Below, in pieces: positions 19,254-29,005 of a stretch of DNA of 64,000 nucleotides. The position numbers and the translations under genes are program-made. This DNA comes from Polyangiaceae bacterium (GTDB lineage Bacteria; Myxococcota_A; Polyangia; Polyangiales; Polyangiaceae), in contig WQZB01000003.1 in the NCBI GenBank assembly GCA_009780955.1, positions 62,001-126,000 on the forward strand. Direction: 5' to 3'. Numbering within the stretch: position 1 is the first letter of the stretch; each line of letters opens with the position of its first letter. The notes under the pieces were generated by a model that saw only the letters and a list, made by a program, of their open reading frames with translations, made no database searches and had not been told where the DNA came from.

Positions 19254-19969
19254 TGAAGCACACCCAATTATTAGTACTCGGAATAGGCAATATCCTTTGG
19301 GCCGACGAAGGCTTTGGTGTGCGTTGCGTGGAAGCGCTGGATGCGGGCCGGCGGTTCGGCGATGAAGTGATGCTGATGGATGGCGGCACGCAAGGCTTGT
19401 ATCTGCTTCCCTACATTGAAGATGCGCGCCGTCTGATTGTGTTCGATGCGGTCGATTACGGCAAACAGCCTGGCGAGATGGTGATCGCGCGCGATGACGA
19501 GGTGCCGCGTTTCATGGGCGTGAAGAAAATGAGTTTGCATCAGACTGGTTTTCAGGAAGTTCTCGCTTGCGCGGCGCTGGGCGGCAAATTGCCGGAATCG
19601 ATGACACTGATCGGCGTGCAGCCGGAGCAGATCGACGATTACGGAGGCAGCCTGCGCGATGTCGTCAAGGCGCGCATTGCCGATGCGCTAGAAGTCGCGT
19701 TGGAGTGCGTGGCGCGTTGGGGCATTGCTTGCTCGCCGCGTACTTCGCCCGCAGGTGTGCACATCGACAGCGGCGCGCTCAGCATGGACCGTTACGAGGC
19801 TGGGCGGCCTGCCGCGGAGCAGGCCTGCCGCTACGGCGACGACCGCTTTCGATTTGACGCGATCTCTTCGTTAGGGCCTGCGGTGCGGTCCTCAAAGCCG
19901 GAAGAGGCTGTTCCGGTCCGCTCCTCGGCCCCGCCTCGACCTCGCGTCAACTTGAAAGCGGTCAAGTGA
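19253..19969 (+). CDS. hyaD: Hydrogenase maturation endopeptidase, with a C-terminus encoded by an R1 repeat
   Basis: LLVLGIGNILWADEGFGVRCVEAL; SLHQTGFQEVLACAALGG. The last ~41 residues are encoded by repeat 19841-19963. Confidence 0.93.
   Translation: MKHTQLLVLGIGNILWADEGFGVRCVEALDAGRRFGDEVMLMDGGTQGLYLLPYIEDARRLIVFDAVDYGKQPGEMVIARDDEVPRFMGVKKMSLHQTGFQEVLACAALGGKLPESMTLIGVQPEQIDDYGGSLRDVVKARIADALEVALECVARWGIACSPRTSPAGVHIDSGALSMDRYEAGRPAAEQACRYGDDRFRFDAISSLGPAVRSSKPEEAVPVRSSAPPRPRVNLKAVK
19841..19963 (+). repeat. R1 interspersed hairpin element, 123 bp, in-frame within the hyaD 3' end
   Basis: Terminal inverted repeats GACCGCTTTCGATTTGACGCGA / TCGCGTCAACTTGAAAGCGGTC; second full copy at 45545-45667. 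Confidence 0.9.
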
Positions 19970-19984
19970 TGGAGCAATGACACC

Positions 19985-20278
19985 ATGTGTATTGGTATTC
20001 CCATGCAGGTCATTGACACCGAAGGCATGTATGCGTGGTGCGAAGGCCGAAATGGGCGCAAGCGTATCGACACTTTCTTGGTCGGCTCGGTCAATCCGGG
20101 AGACTGGCTGCTGGTTTTTCTGGGCAGCGCGCGGGGAATTATCGATGCCGAACGCGCAGCGCAAGTGAATGCGGCGCTGGATGCGTTGGATCGCGCCGCC
20201 GCCGGACAAAGCAACTTCGACGACTGTTTTGCGGATTTGATCAACTGCGAACCCCAACTGCCAGAATTTTTGCGATAA
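19985..20278 (+). CDS. hupF: HypC/HupF-family hydrogenase chaperone
   Basis: MCIGIPMQVIDTEGMYAWCEGRNGRKRIDTFLVGSVNPGDWLLVFLG. Confidence 0.92.
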   Translation: MCIGIPMQVIDTEGMYAWCEGRNGRKRIDTFLVGSVNPGDWLLVFLGSARGIIDAERAAQVNAALDALDRAAAGQSNFDDCFADLINCEPQLPEFLR

Positions 20279-21129
20279 TGAATATAAGAGAGCCTTTCCA
20301 TCTTCCGGTTGTCACGCTCGGCGCCGGTTCCCAACCCGAAGAAGACGAAGAATTGGCATATCTGCCAATGCCGCGTGAGATGGACACCTATTCCATGCCA
20401 GGCTGGGATCTGAAGGCCGATCCAGAAACGGTGGCAGCAGTCTGCGCGGTACTGGACGAATTGCGCGCGAAGATGAGCACACATGCCGAGGCGACCATCG
20501 AACTCGGTGGACTGCCAATGCAAGTGACCGAATTGCTGAATCAGTCGCTGGGGCATGGCGAAGTCAGCGTGCGAGTAAGCGCGCCCGCCGTGCTGCATAT
20601 GCAAGAAACCGTGTTCACCGGCATTTGGCGCGTGCAGCAGATGTCGCAACAGGGCACCGTGCTGCGCGACACGCTGCGCGCCTGCGCCATCCCGCATGAA
20701 GTGCGGTCGGCCGCACTGGCCGCCGCCATACAAGTCGTGCCACCGCCGCCGCGCCCGGGCATGATGAACGCGCCCGCCGTGCTCAATGAATTGTTGGAGC
20801 ATTCGCGCACCTACGCCGCCGGGCAGCCCGTGCATGTGATCAATTTCTCGTCATTGCCAATGACTCCGGAAGATTTCGCGTATCTGCACGAAGCGATGCA
20901 GCCCGGTTCGGTGAGCATGTTGTCGCGCGGTTATGGCAAATGCCGTATCACCAGCACGGGGTTGGCATATGGGTGGTGGGTACAGTATTTCAACAGCATC
21001 GATCGTCTCATCCTCAATACGGTGGAAGTGACGGATGTTCCGCAAGTCGCGCTGGCCGCCGAGGACGACATTCGCAACAGCGCCGAGCGCCTTGGTGAGT
21101 GGCTGGCAACCATGCGTGAATCGCAATAG
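20278..21129 (+). CDS. hupH: Hydrogenase expression/formation protein, HupH/HyaF family
   Basis: Position in the operon; VQQMSQQGTVLRDTLRACAIPHEV; GKCRITSTGLAYGWWVQYFNS. Confidence 0.85.
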   Translation: MNIREPFHLPVVTLGAGSQPEEDEELAYLPMPREMDTYSMPGWDLKADPETVAAVCAVLDELRAKMSTHAEATIELGGLPMQVTELLNQSLGHGEVSVRVSAPAVLHMQETVFTGIWRVQQMSQQGTVLRDTLRACAIPHEVRSAALAAAIQVVPPPPRPGMMNAPAVLNELLEHSRTYAAGQPVHVINFSSLPMTPEDFAYLHEAMQPGSVSMLSRGYGKCRITSTGLAYGWWVQYFNSIDRLILNTVEVTDVPQVALAAEDDIRNSAERLGEWLATMRESQ

Positions 21130-21152
21130 GCGCGCGCGGAGCAGCTGCGAGA

Positions 21153-21644
21153 ATGAATCAAGCAGTATCCACACTAAAAACGGTATTCGAGAAAATTGCC
21201 TGCACGCGCATGACCGGTTTGCCTATCGTCAATCCAGCGCTGCGCGTCGAGGCGGTTGGTTTTCGGCAATGGCAAGGGAGGCAGGCCGGCGTGCTGGTGA
21301 CGCCGTGGAGCATTGGCTTGGTATTGCTCCCTGGGCCAGATGCACCGCTCGAGCAACTGGCACCGGATCAACGGGCGTCGTGGGACTTTCCTTCTGGCAG
21401 CTACGAGTTCATGGGGCTCGATGAACCGATGTTGGGGCCATGCCATATCTGTCCGTTGATCTCACCAGTGATGGAATTTGCCAATCATGAAGCGGTTCTG
21501 GAGCTAGCGCAGGAGATTGCGCGCGCTGTGTTTGCGGCAGGCGGCGTTGAAGCAGTGGCGCAGCCGCAGACGCCGCAGACACCACGTCGCGCGTTGCTTC
21601 CGTTTCTGCGTTTGCCCGTCAGCAGCGGGCGCGGCGGGCGTTGA
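21153..21644 (+). CDS. hupJ: [NiFe]-hydrogenase assembly chaperone, HybE/HupJ family
   Basis: MTGLPIVNPALRVEAVGFRQWQGRQAGVLVTPWSIGLVLLP; FPSGSYEFMG; GPCHICPLISPVMEF. Confidence 0.85.
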   Translation: MNQAVSTLKTVFEKIACTRMTGLPIVNPALRVEAVGFRQWQGRQAGVLVTPWSIGLVLLPGPDAPLEQLAPDQRASWDFPSGSYEFMGLDEPMLGPCHICPLISPVMEFANHEAVLELAQEIARAVFAAGGVEAVAQPQTPQTPRRALLPFLRLPVSSGRGGR

Positions 21645-22720
21645 TGGCCGACGTCGGCAAACTGGAATTCGGCATCGCATGGGACGGCGAAATGGTGCGC
21701 GATGCCACAATAACATCCACGCGACCGCGTGCTGATCGCGTGCTGGAAGGCCGCACGGCGCAAGAGGCGGTGAAGCTCGTGTCGCTGCTGTTCAGCGTGT
21801 GCGGCAAAGCGCAAAGCGCGGCTGCGGAAGCAGCCATGGCGGTCGCGCAAGGCAGAGAACCGACGCAAACGCACTCCCGCGCAGTAGCTTGCGAAGCGAT
21901 GCAGGAGCATCTGTGGCGCCTGCTGCTGGATTGGCCAGCATTGCTAGGGTTGCCGAAGCGACAAGAGATCTTCGTGCGTTTGCACGGCGCGTTGAACGCC
22001 ATCGCAGCCGGCGCCGGCGATACGCGAGCGTTGTCGGACGAACTGCACCGAACGCTGACGGGCATGACAAGCGAAGAGTGGGCGCGGCTCGATTCTTATG
22101 CCGCGCTGATCGAATGGAGCCAAGGGAACCACGGATCGTGCGCGCCCGTGGTTGCCGCGCTCGATGCGCTGGAGAGCGTGCTGTCGCAGGGCGATGCCAT
22201 AGAAACATGCGACCTGCTTCCAGAATGGTCGACAACAGAACTAGACCGTTTTCGATTTGACGCGCAACCGCACTGGGGCGGCAGACCCATGGAGACGGGC
22301 GCGCTCGCGTATTGGCAACATGAGCCGTTGCTGCGCGATATCCTGCGGCAGCGCCAGAGCCGATTGCTGGCGCGACTGGTCGCCCGCGTGCACGATCTGC
22401 TGGATAGCGCCAACAATCTGGCGCGTGAACGAACCGCGCAGCGTATCCAGTGCTTCGCCCTGGAAGCAAACGCAGGGCTCGGGCTGGTGCGCACCGCGCG
22501 CGGCATGTTATTGCATTACACACGAATCGAACGCGGACACATCGCGCAATGTTGCATCGTGGCGCCCACCGAATGGAATTTTCATCCGCGCGGCGCATGG
22601 CGCGCCGGCTTGATGAATCTACGAGAGCGCGATGCGGCACGCGTCATGGAGATAGCCCGGCGCGTGACTTTGTCACTCGATCCGTGTGCAGAATACACGA
22701 TAAAGATGCGTCATGCATGA
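21641..22720 (+). CDS. hupK: HupK-like (degenerate large-subunit-like) hydrogenase formation protein
   Basis: Operon position; C-terminal GVLLHYTRIERGHIAQCCIVAPTEWNFHPRG-like segment and SLDPCAEY resembling the hydrogenase large subunit. Confidence 0.75.
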   Translation: MMADVGKLEFGIAWDGEMVRDATITSTRPRADRVLEGRTAQEAVKLVSLLFSVCGKAQSAAAEAAMAVAQGREPTQTHSRAVACEAMQEHLWRLLLDWPALLGLPKRQEIFVRLHGALNAIAAGAGDTRALSDELHRTLTGMTSEEWARLDSYAALIEWSQGNHGSCAPVVAALDALESVLSQGDAIETCDLLPEWSTTELDRFRFDAQPHWGGRPMETGALAYWQHEPLLRDILRQRQSRLLARLVARVHDLLDSANNLARERTAQRIQCFALEANAGLGLVRTARGMLLHYTRIERGHIAQCCIVAPTEWNFHPRGAWRAGLMNLRERDAARVMEIARRVTLSLDPCAEYTIKMRHA

Positions 22721-23054
22721 AATGTCACTGGCCGAAGGCGTGCTCTTGCTCATCGAAGACGCGGCGCGCGATCAGAATTTTCACCGCGTGAAAAAAGTGT
22801 GGCTGGAGGTCGGCCAGCTCGCGAGCGTCGAGGCCGACGCAATGCGTTTCTGCTTCGACGCGGTGATGCGTGACAGCATCGCGGACGGCGCTGAATTAGA
22901 GATCGTCGAGACGCCGGGACAAGCCTGGTGCATGAAATGCAGCCGAGCCGTAGAGGTGCGGGTATTGCTAGATGCATGCCCGCTATGCGGCAGTCATCAA
23001 TTGCAGGTGACGGGCGGCAACGCGCTGCGCGTCAAGGAATTGGAAGTGGAGTAA
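22713..23054 (+). CDS. hypA: Hydrogenase nickel incorporation protein HypA
   Basis: MHEMSLAEGVLLLIEDAARDQNF; two CxxC motifs (CMKC, CPLC). Confidence 0.95.
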   Translation: MHEMSLAEGVLLLIEDAARDQNFHRVKKVWLEVGQLASVEADAMRFCFDAVMRDSIADGAELEIVETPGQAWCMKCSRAVEVRVLLDACPLCGSHQLQVTGGNALRVKELEVE

Positions 23055-23068
23055 AGTAAAAGACAATT

Positions 23069-23920
23069 ATGTGTACGACATGCGGATGCGGAACAGGCCA
23101 GACGCTGATCGCCGGACACGCGCACAGCCATGATCACGCGCACGACCACGACCATGTGCACGGCCATGATCACACACATGACCACGCGCACGACCATGAT
23201 CACGGCCCTGCTGCCCCCGTTGGCGCGCACGCGCCAGGGATCAGCCAGGCGCGCATGGTGCGAATCGAACGCGACATCTTGTCTAAGAACGACGCCTACG
23301 CGCAGCAGAACCGCGATTATTTCGTTGCGCACGGCATCTTCGCGCTCAACCTCGTCTCCAGCCCCGGCTCCGGCAAAACCACGCTGCTGGTGAAAACCAT
23401 CGCCGCGCTGAACGGCAGCGTGCCGCTCGCCGTGATCGAAGGCGATCAGCAAACCGACAACGACGCCGCTCGCATCCGCGCTGTCGGCGCGTCGGCGCTA
23501 CAGATCAACACCGGCAAGGGATGTCATCTCGACGCCTGGATGGTCGGCCGCGCGGCGAGTCAACTGAGTTTGCGCGACAACAGTTTGTTGCTGATCGAGA
23601 ATGTGGGCAATTTGGTGTGCCCGGCAGGATTCGATCTCGGTGAGGCGCATAAGGTTGCCATTCTGTCGGTGACGGAGGGCGAGGATAAGCCACTCAAGTA
23701 TCCCGATATGTTCCGCGCCGCGGATATCATGTTGCTAAACAAGTGTGATTTGCTTCCATATCTTGCGTTCGACGCGGCGCTGGCAGAAGAAAATGCGCGG
23801 AGCGTAAACCCGCTCGTCCGCGTGATTCGCACTTCGGCTACCAGCGGCGAGGGAATGGAAGAATGGTTGGTCTGGATACGCGAAGGTTGTCGGCGAGCGG
23901 CGGCGGCCGCCTCGAAATGA
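23069..23920 (+). CDS. hypB: Hydrogenase nickel incorporation GTPase HypB with His-rich N-terminus
   Basis: [51 protein letters not shown]. Confidence 0.97.
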   Translation: MCTTCGCGTGQTLIAGHAHSHDHAHDHDHVHGHDHTHDHAHDHDHGPAAPVGAHAPGISQARMVRIERDILSKNDAYAQQNRDYFVAHGIFALNLVSSPGSGKTTLLVKTIAALNGSVPLAVIEGDQQTDNDAARIRAVGASALQINTGKGCHLDAWMVGRAASQLSLRDNSLLLIENVGNLVCPAGFDLGEAHKVAILSVTEGEDKPLKYPDMFRAADIMLLNKCDLLPYLAFDAALAEENARSVNPLVRVIRTSATSGEGMEEWLVWIREGCRRAAAAASK

Positions 23921-23930
23921 CCGGGCAACC

Positions 23931-26252
23931 GTGATCGGCGCACGAATCAAAGTCTCGGGCCAAGTACAAGGCGTCGGGTTCCGCCCCTTCGTGTACCGGC
24001 TCGCGCATGAATTGGGCCTTGCCGGCTGGGTGCGCAATTCGAGCGAGGGCGTGGAGATAGCGGTCGAAGGCGATCCGCTGCAGGTGATGCGACTCATCGA
24101 ACGCCTGCAAAGCGAACCGCCGATGCTAGCGCGCGTGGAAAGCATCACGCATGATTTGCAAGATGCGCGTGGCGATCTGCACGGCTTTCACATCACCACG
24201 AGCCGCAGCGGCGCGGTGAGCACCGGCATTGCACCCGACACGACGGTCTGTCCGGATTGTCTGTCCGAATTGTTCGATCCCAGAGACCGCCGCTTCCGCC
24301 ATCCTTTCATCAACTGCGTGCAGTGCGGCCCGCGTTACACGCTCACCGCGCGGCTGCCCTATGATCGCGCGTACACCAGCATGGCGAAGTTCGCGCAGTG
24401 CCCGGAGTGCCAGCGCGAATACGACGACCCCACTTCACGCCGTTTTCACGCGCAGCCCAACGCATGCCCGCAGTGCGGGCCACATCTGCGGCTCTTCGAT
24501 GCGCAATGGCGACCTGTCGCAACTGGCGAAACGAACGATCCCATCGCTGCCGTGGCCGCATGTTTGACCACCGGGCACATCGCCGCGATCAAGGGCATAG
24601 GCGGGTTTCATCTGGCGTGCGCGTGCACTCACGATGCCGTGGCGCGTTTGCGCGGCGGCAAACGGCGCGAGCAAAAGCCATTTGCGGTGATGGTGTTGAA
24701 CCTCTGTTCGGCACGGCGCTATGCCGATGTCGGCGAGGGAGAGGCCGGTTTGCTGTCTTCTGCCGAACGCCCTGTCGTACTGCTATGTAAAACAGATAAA
24801 TGCGACGCAGAGCTGCCCGGCATCGCGCCTGGCTTGTCGCGCGTCGGCTTGATGCTGCCTTATACGCCGCTGCACTATTTGCTGTTCTATGAGCTGCTGC
24901 GCCGCCCTCGATGCACCGACTGGCTGGAAGCGGAAAGTACGATTGCGCTGGTGATGACCAGCGCGAATCCAGGCGGTGAACCGCTGGTGAAAGACGACGA
25001 CGAGGCGCGCACATCGCTCGCGGGTTTAGCCGATGTATTTCTCACGCACGATCGCGACATCCTGCACCGATGCGACGACAGCGTGATGAAATGGCAGGGC
25101 GACGCGCCCGCGTTCATTCGCCGCGCGCGAGGCTACACGCCGCGCCGCATCGCGCTGCCGTTCGCAGGGCCGAATGTGCTGGCTTGCGGCGGCTTTTTCA
25201 AGAACACAGTGTGCCTTACGCGCGGCGATGAGGCGTTCGTTTCGCAGCACATCGGCGATCTCGATCATCCTGGCGCGCGGCACATGCTGGGCGAAACCGT
25301 CGACTACTTATGCGACATTCTCGATGTGCGGCCGCAAGCGGTGGCCCATGATCTCCACCCTGATTTCTACAGCACCGAGTTCGCGCAGCGCTACGCGGAA
25401 GAACGCAACCTGCCAGTCATCGCCGTGCAGCATCATCACGCGCACATTGCTGCTGTTTGCGCGGAACATGGCGTGACCGAGGCCGTGCTCGGGTTGGCGC
25501 TCGACGGCACGGGGTTGGGCACAGATGGTTCGGCCTGGGGCGGTGAACTCTTGCGTGTGGACGGAGCCAACTGCGAACGCATTGGCCATCTCACCCCATT
25601 GCCGCTGCCCGGCGGCGACCGCGCAGCGCGTGAACCTTGGCGTATGGCAGCAGCGGCGTTGCATAGCCTTGGCCGCGGCGATGAAATTCCGACACGCTTC
25701 CCGACGCAGCCGGGCGCTAGAACCGTGCGCGATATGCTGCGGCGCGGGCTGAATAGCAGTAGGGCTTCAAGCATGGGGCGATTGTTCGACGCGGCGGCTG
25801 GACTGCTTGGCGTATGCGAGACACAAGGCTACGAAGGTCATGCCGCGATGCTGCTCGAAAGTTTGGCGGAGCGGCATGGCGGGGTGGCTCCCATAGAAAA
25901 TCTGTATACCATCATTGATAATGAAAAAGCCATCGAACTGGATTTCCTCCGCCTGCTAGAAAAACTCGCCGATTGCGCCGACTGCAAAGACATCGCCTAT
26001 GGCGCATCGCTATTTCACACCACCATCGATACTGGCCTTGTTGATTGGGTAACCCGCGCCGCCCAATACCATAACATCCGCACCATCGCCCTTGGCGGCG
26101 GCTGCTTGCTCAACGGTATCTTGTCAGACACCCTGACCAAAAACCTGTCTGCCCAAGGCCTGCGCGTCCTCCATGCGCGCCAACTACCTCCCAACGATGG
26201 CGCCATATCCTTTGGGCAGGCCGCGATCGCCAACCGGCTGCCATCGATTTAG
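23931..26252 (+). CDS. hypF: Carbamoyltransferase HypF
   Basis: Acylphosphatase domain VQGVGFRPFVYRLA; zinc fingers CPDCLSEL...CVQCGPRY, CPECQREY...CPQCGPHL; Kae1-like C-terminus. GTG start. Confidence 0.95.
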   Translation: MIGARIKVSGQVQGVGFRPFVYRLAHELGLAGWVRNSSEGVEIAVEGDPLQVMRLIERLQSEPPMLARVESITHDLQDARGDLHGFHITTSRSGAVSTGIAPDTTVCPDCLSELFDPRDRRFRHPFINCVQCGPRYTLTARLPYDRAYTSMAKFAQCPECQREYDDPTSRRFHAQPNACPQCGPHLRLFDAQWRPVATGETNDPIAAVAACLTTGHIAAIKGIGGFHLACACTHDAVARLRGGKRREQKPFAVMVLNLCSARRYADVGEGEAGLLSSAERPVVLLCKTDKCDAELPGIAPGLSRVGLMLPYTPLHYLLFYELLRRPRCTDWLEAESTIALVMTSANPGGEPLVKDDDEARTSLAGLADVFLTHDRDILHRCDDSVMKWQGDAPAFIRRARGYTPRRIALPFAGPNVLACGGFFKNTVCLTRGDEAFVSQHIGDLDHPGARHMLGETVDYLCDILDVRPQAVAHDLHPDFYSTEFAQRYAEERNLPVIAVQHHHAHIAAVCAEHGVTEAVLGLALDGTGLGTDGSAWGGELLRVDGANCERIGHLTPLPLPGGDRAAREPWRMAAAALHSLGRGDEIPTRFPTQPGARTVRDMLRRGLNSSRASSMGRLFDAAAGLLGVCETQGYEGHAAMLLESLAERHGGVAPIENLYTIIDNEKAIELDFLRLLEKLADCADCKDIAYGASLFHTTIDTGLVDWVTRAAQYHNIRTIALGGGCLLNGILSDTLTKNLSAQGLRVLHARQLPPNDGAISFGQAAIANRLPSI

Positions 26253-26255
26253 CGT

Positions 26256-27482
26256 TTAGCGCGGTCTGCGTGGTAGGTCTTTCAACCGGCCGAAGATGGT
26301 ATGCCGATAGTCATCAAGATTGGCCACGATGGCTGCCTCGAGCCCAGTCCAAAAGGCGTGGCAAGAGCAGACTACGCCGCAGCAGCAGTCGGCTGTTACT
26401 TGGAGGTCGGCGCACGAAAAAAATCGGCCTGTTTTTGGATCGAACGCGTCGGCGTAGCCCCTTTTATGCTTGCGAATTGGCTTGAGATCTGCCGTGAGCT
26501 CTTCATAGCCTTCTTTCGCTGTGAGGATGATATGCCCGGCTGCAGATTGCAGTGTCGTTAGGTAATCTATCTTTTTCGCGCTTTTGTAGGCACGGACAAT
26601 TTCGAGCGAAGGAAGGCTCATCGCAAACACGCCAACGAAAGGCACGTTAGTAGGGTTGTTTGGATGACCCGGGGGAGGTGCCGTGAAATCCGAAATGGCA
26701 ACAACGTAAAGTTGATCGCCAAAGAATTCGAGCGCGTCACTGGAGTCCAAGTCCAACTCGGCCGTACCGACGGACCTTGTTGCTATGGAAGTGAGATCGT
26801 TCGCATCGAAGAGCTCGACTTTAATCGGATGCTGCCAGGTGTCATCAATAAATGGCCTGTAGGAGACAGCGAGATATTCTTCGTTTACCTCGAGCGAAAC
26901 GCTTGTACTGATGCCGAGCGAGCGCGTTTCGCGAGGACGCAGATCGGCATCGAGTGCGACCAGTTGCGTTGGACTCCTCTCTCCCATCGTTAATGCAACA
27001 TACACATTATCTTGAAATGTTGCGATTCGCACCTTGTCCGCCCTCTCCATGGGCGTTTTCAAAGGCAGGTCTACGGATCGCAAAACGCGACCGCCCGCAA
27101 CATCCCATTCGATGATCGTGGGGACGTACTCCTCTTGGTTGTCATTCGACAGACGGGCTATGGCGCATCCGATGTAGACCGAACCTGCCGGAAGCGACGA
27201 AGACGCTGGTTTTCCTGGCGCGGCGTCGACGGCATAGCTGCACCCGTTCGACGCGACGACCGAAGTGCCGGACGGTGGGCTGAAAGATGGCTTTGCGCCT
27301 GCATCTGGCGTTGCTCCTTGTGCCTGAGCGCTCTTGGACGCCAGCGGCTCGGCCGAAAGCAATGGTGGTGCGGGCGCAACATCGGCGGAAGGCGGAGTTG
27401 ACGTTGCGACCGTGGATGTCGATTCGGCACGATGCGAACATGCGCTGAGCGTGATTGCCGTAATCACGAGATACGTTTTCAT
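26256..27482 (-). CDS. Putative lipoprotein, beta-propeller-like
   Basis: Signal MKTYLVITAITLSACSHRAES; repeating beta-rich segments (VYVALTMGERSPTQLVALDADLRP, DQLYVVAISDFT). Confidence 0.55.
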   Translation of the reverse strand: MKTYLVITAITLSACSHRAESTSTVATSTPPSADVAPAPPLLSAEPLASKSAQAQGATPDAGAKPSFSPPSGTSVVASNGCSYAVDAAPGKPASSSLPAGSVYIGCAIARLSNDNQEEYVPTIIEWDVAGGRVLRSVDLPLKTPMERADKVRIATFQDNVYVALTMGERSPTQLVALDADLRPRETRSLGISTSVSLEVNEEYLAVSYRPFIDDTWQHPIKVELFDANDLTSIATRSVGTAELDLDSSDALEFFGDQLYVVAISDFTAPPPGHPNNPTNVPFVGVFAMSLPSLEIVRAYKSAKKIDYLTTLQSAAGHIILTAKEGYEELTADLKPIRKHKRGYADAFDPKTGRFFSCADLQVTADCCCGVVCSCHAFWTGLEAAIVANLDDYRHTIFGRLKDLPRRPR

Positions 27483-28651
27483 TTTGCACTCGCTGGGCGA
27501 AACGCACCCGTGAAGATTTCGTCCTGCGGGCCTCCAGTAGCGTTTATCTTAAATTCGCGCGGTGGTTGGTGGTCAAAATAACCCCACTTCCTCGAGCTCT
27601 CGTCGTAATACCACGTGTCGCGTCGAAAGCCGCCGAAGTCCTCTCCCGTGGAGCCAGCGCCCCACGACGAATCGACGTTCAGCACATGGAAGGGACCTGT
27701 GCCTTTGAGGAATTCGTCGACCTTAGAATTGCCTGGACTGCGTGCGTTAAGATCCTCGCGCAGCGAATAGGTGGCAAACTCGTGAACTTCGTGGCTGTGG
27801 ACGATCACGTTGTGACCGAAAACTTCCTGCCCGTTAGGGTTAGGGTCGAGATGAATGATGTCACCAGCGCGAATGTCACTCATGTTGTGAATTTTAGGAT
27901 GTACGACTTTTTTATCCCCGCCTTCTATAAACGCGACTTTTTTAAACGCGGGAGTTTGCAAATAGCTATAAATGGCACCGTAACGATGCGTGCCGTTGAC
28001 CAAAGACTGCGCGCCTTTACCGTGCACGGCAGTGGCCGCTTCTCTAACGTAACCGGCGCAGTCGACACCAATACCCCATTCGAACTGCATGTTACGAATG
28101 CGCTTTTCCACGGTGTTGAGCTTGGCGTCCTCGGCCGGAAGCTTTCCGGCGTCGATAAGAGCTTGGGTAACCTGCACGAGCTGTTCGGGTGTGGGACGCC
28201 CCATGCATGCATTGTTTATGGCATTGCCGGGAACGTGGGCTTTTTGGCAGATCTTTACGAGCTCGTTCCTGTTGTTGTTGGCGTTCACATTCATTCTGAA
28301 CATGGGGCGGGCCGGCACCGAGGCACCGTTGACCGTGTAAGGTCCTGAAAAACGGTCATGCACAGCGTCGAGCTTTGCTTGCACCTTTGCATCGGCCGCG
28401 CGTTTGGCTTCCGCGATGCGCTCCGCCTGTGGATCCATTGCTGGCAGATGAGAGCCCGATGACCAATCGATGTCCCTGTCTGGCAGATCATCCCAAGCGC
28501 GCTGCAGAGCTTCGTCGGAAGGGTACGGTGGTGGCTTAGACGCTCCCGCGGCGGGCGTAGGCGTGTTTGCCGTGGGGGGTGAGGCGGTGGTGGAGCTGTT
28601 GAGGTTACTTGTTTGTCGTGACCATGAGGTTTGAATGCTGTTGCTACCCAT
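27479..28651 (-). CDS. Putative NlpC/P60-like (papain-fold) cysteine hydrolase with low-complexity N-terminus
   Basis: GIGVDCAGYVREA (Cys) and DIRAGDIIHL...GHNVIVHSHEV (His); Ser/Thr/Asn/Pro-rich N-terminus without a clear signal peptide. Overlaps the next gene by 4 bp. Confidence 0.5.
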   Translation of the reverse strand: MGSNSIQTSWSRQTSNLNSSTTASPPTANTPTPAAGASKPPPYPSDEALQRAWDDLPDRDIDWSSGSHLPAMDPQAERIAEAKRAADAKVQAKLDAVHDRFSGPYTVNGASVPARPMFRMNVNANNNRNELVKICQKAHVPGNAINNACMGRPTPEQLVQVTQALIDAGKLPAEDAKLNTVEKRIRNMQFEWGIGVDCAGYVREAATAVHGKGAQSLVNGTHRYGAIYSYLQTPAFKKVAFIEGGDKKVVHPKIHNMSDIRAGDIIHLDPNPNGQEVFGHNVIVHSHEVHEFATYSLREDLNARSPGNSKVDEFLKGTGPFHVLNVDSSWGAGSTGEDFGGFRRDTWYYDESSRKWGYFDHQPPREFKINATGGPQDEIFTGAFRPASAK

Positions 28652-28765
28652 GTGGGCCTAAGTCGACCGGTTTTCCTCGAAGTTGCGTCCACGGGGATTT
28701 TCTCTCACTTTTTTTGAGCGTTTTTTTGGGGGCGCTTTTGGGCTAAATTTCTTTAAATTTGCATC

Positions 28766-29005
28766 ATGTGCCTAGCCATCCCCGCTCGTATCGAATCGCT
28801 GACCACGCATGGCAACGCCATCGTCAACCTCGGCGGCGTACGCAAAGAAATCTCGCTGGCGCTGGTAGACGAAGCCGCGGTCGGCGATTACGTCATCGTG
28901 CACGTCGGTTACGCCTTGCAAAGGCTGGATGAGGAAGAAGCATTACGCACGCTGCAGGCATTCGCCGAGATGGGTAAATTGCAGGAAGAACTGGACGCGT
29001 CGTGA
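28766..29005 (+). CDS. hypC: Hydrogenase assembly chaperone HypC
   Basis: MCLAIPARIESLTTHGNAIVNLGGVRKEISLALVDEAAVGDYVIVHVGYAL. Confidence 0.96.
   Translation: MCLAIPARIESLTTHGNAIVNLGGVRKEISLALVDEAAVGDYVIVHVGYALQRLDEEEALRTLQAFAEMGKLQEELDAS

Noticed and set aside
23129-23210. CRISPR-like short repeats (CATGATCACGCGCACGACCACGACC...)
   Set aside because: This is the His/Asp-rich metal-binding tract of HypB; no regular spacers.
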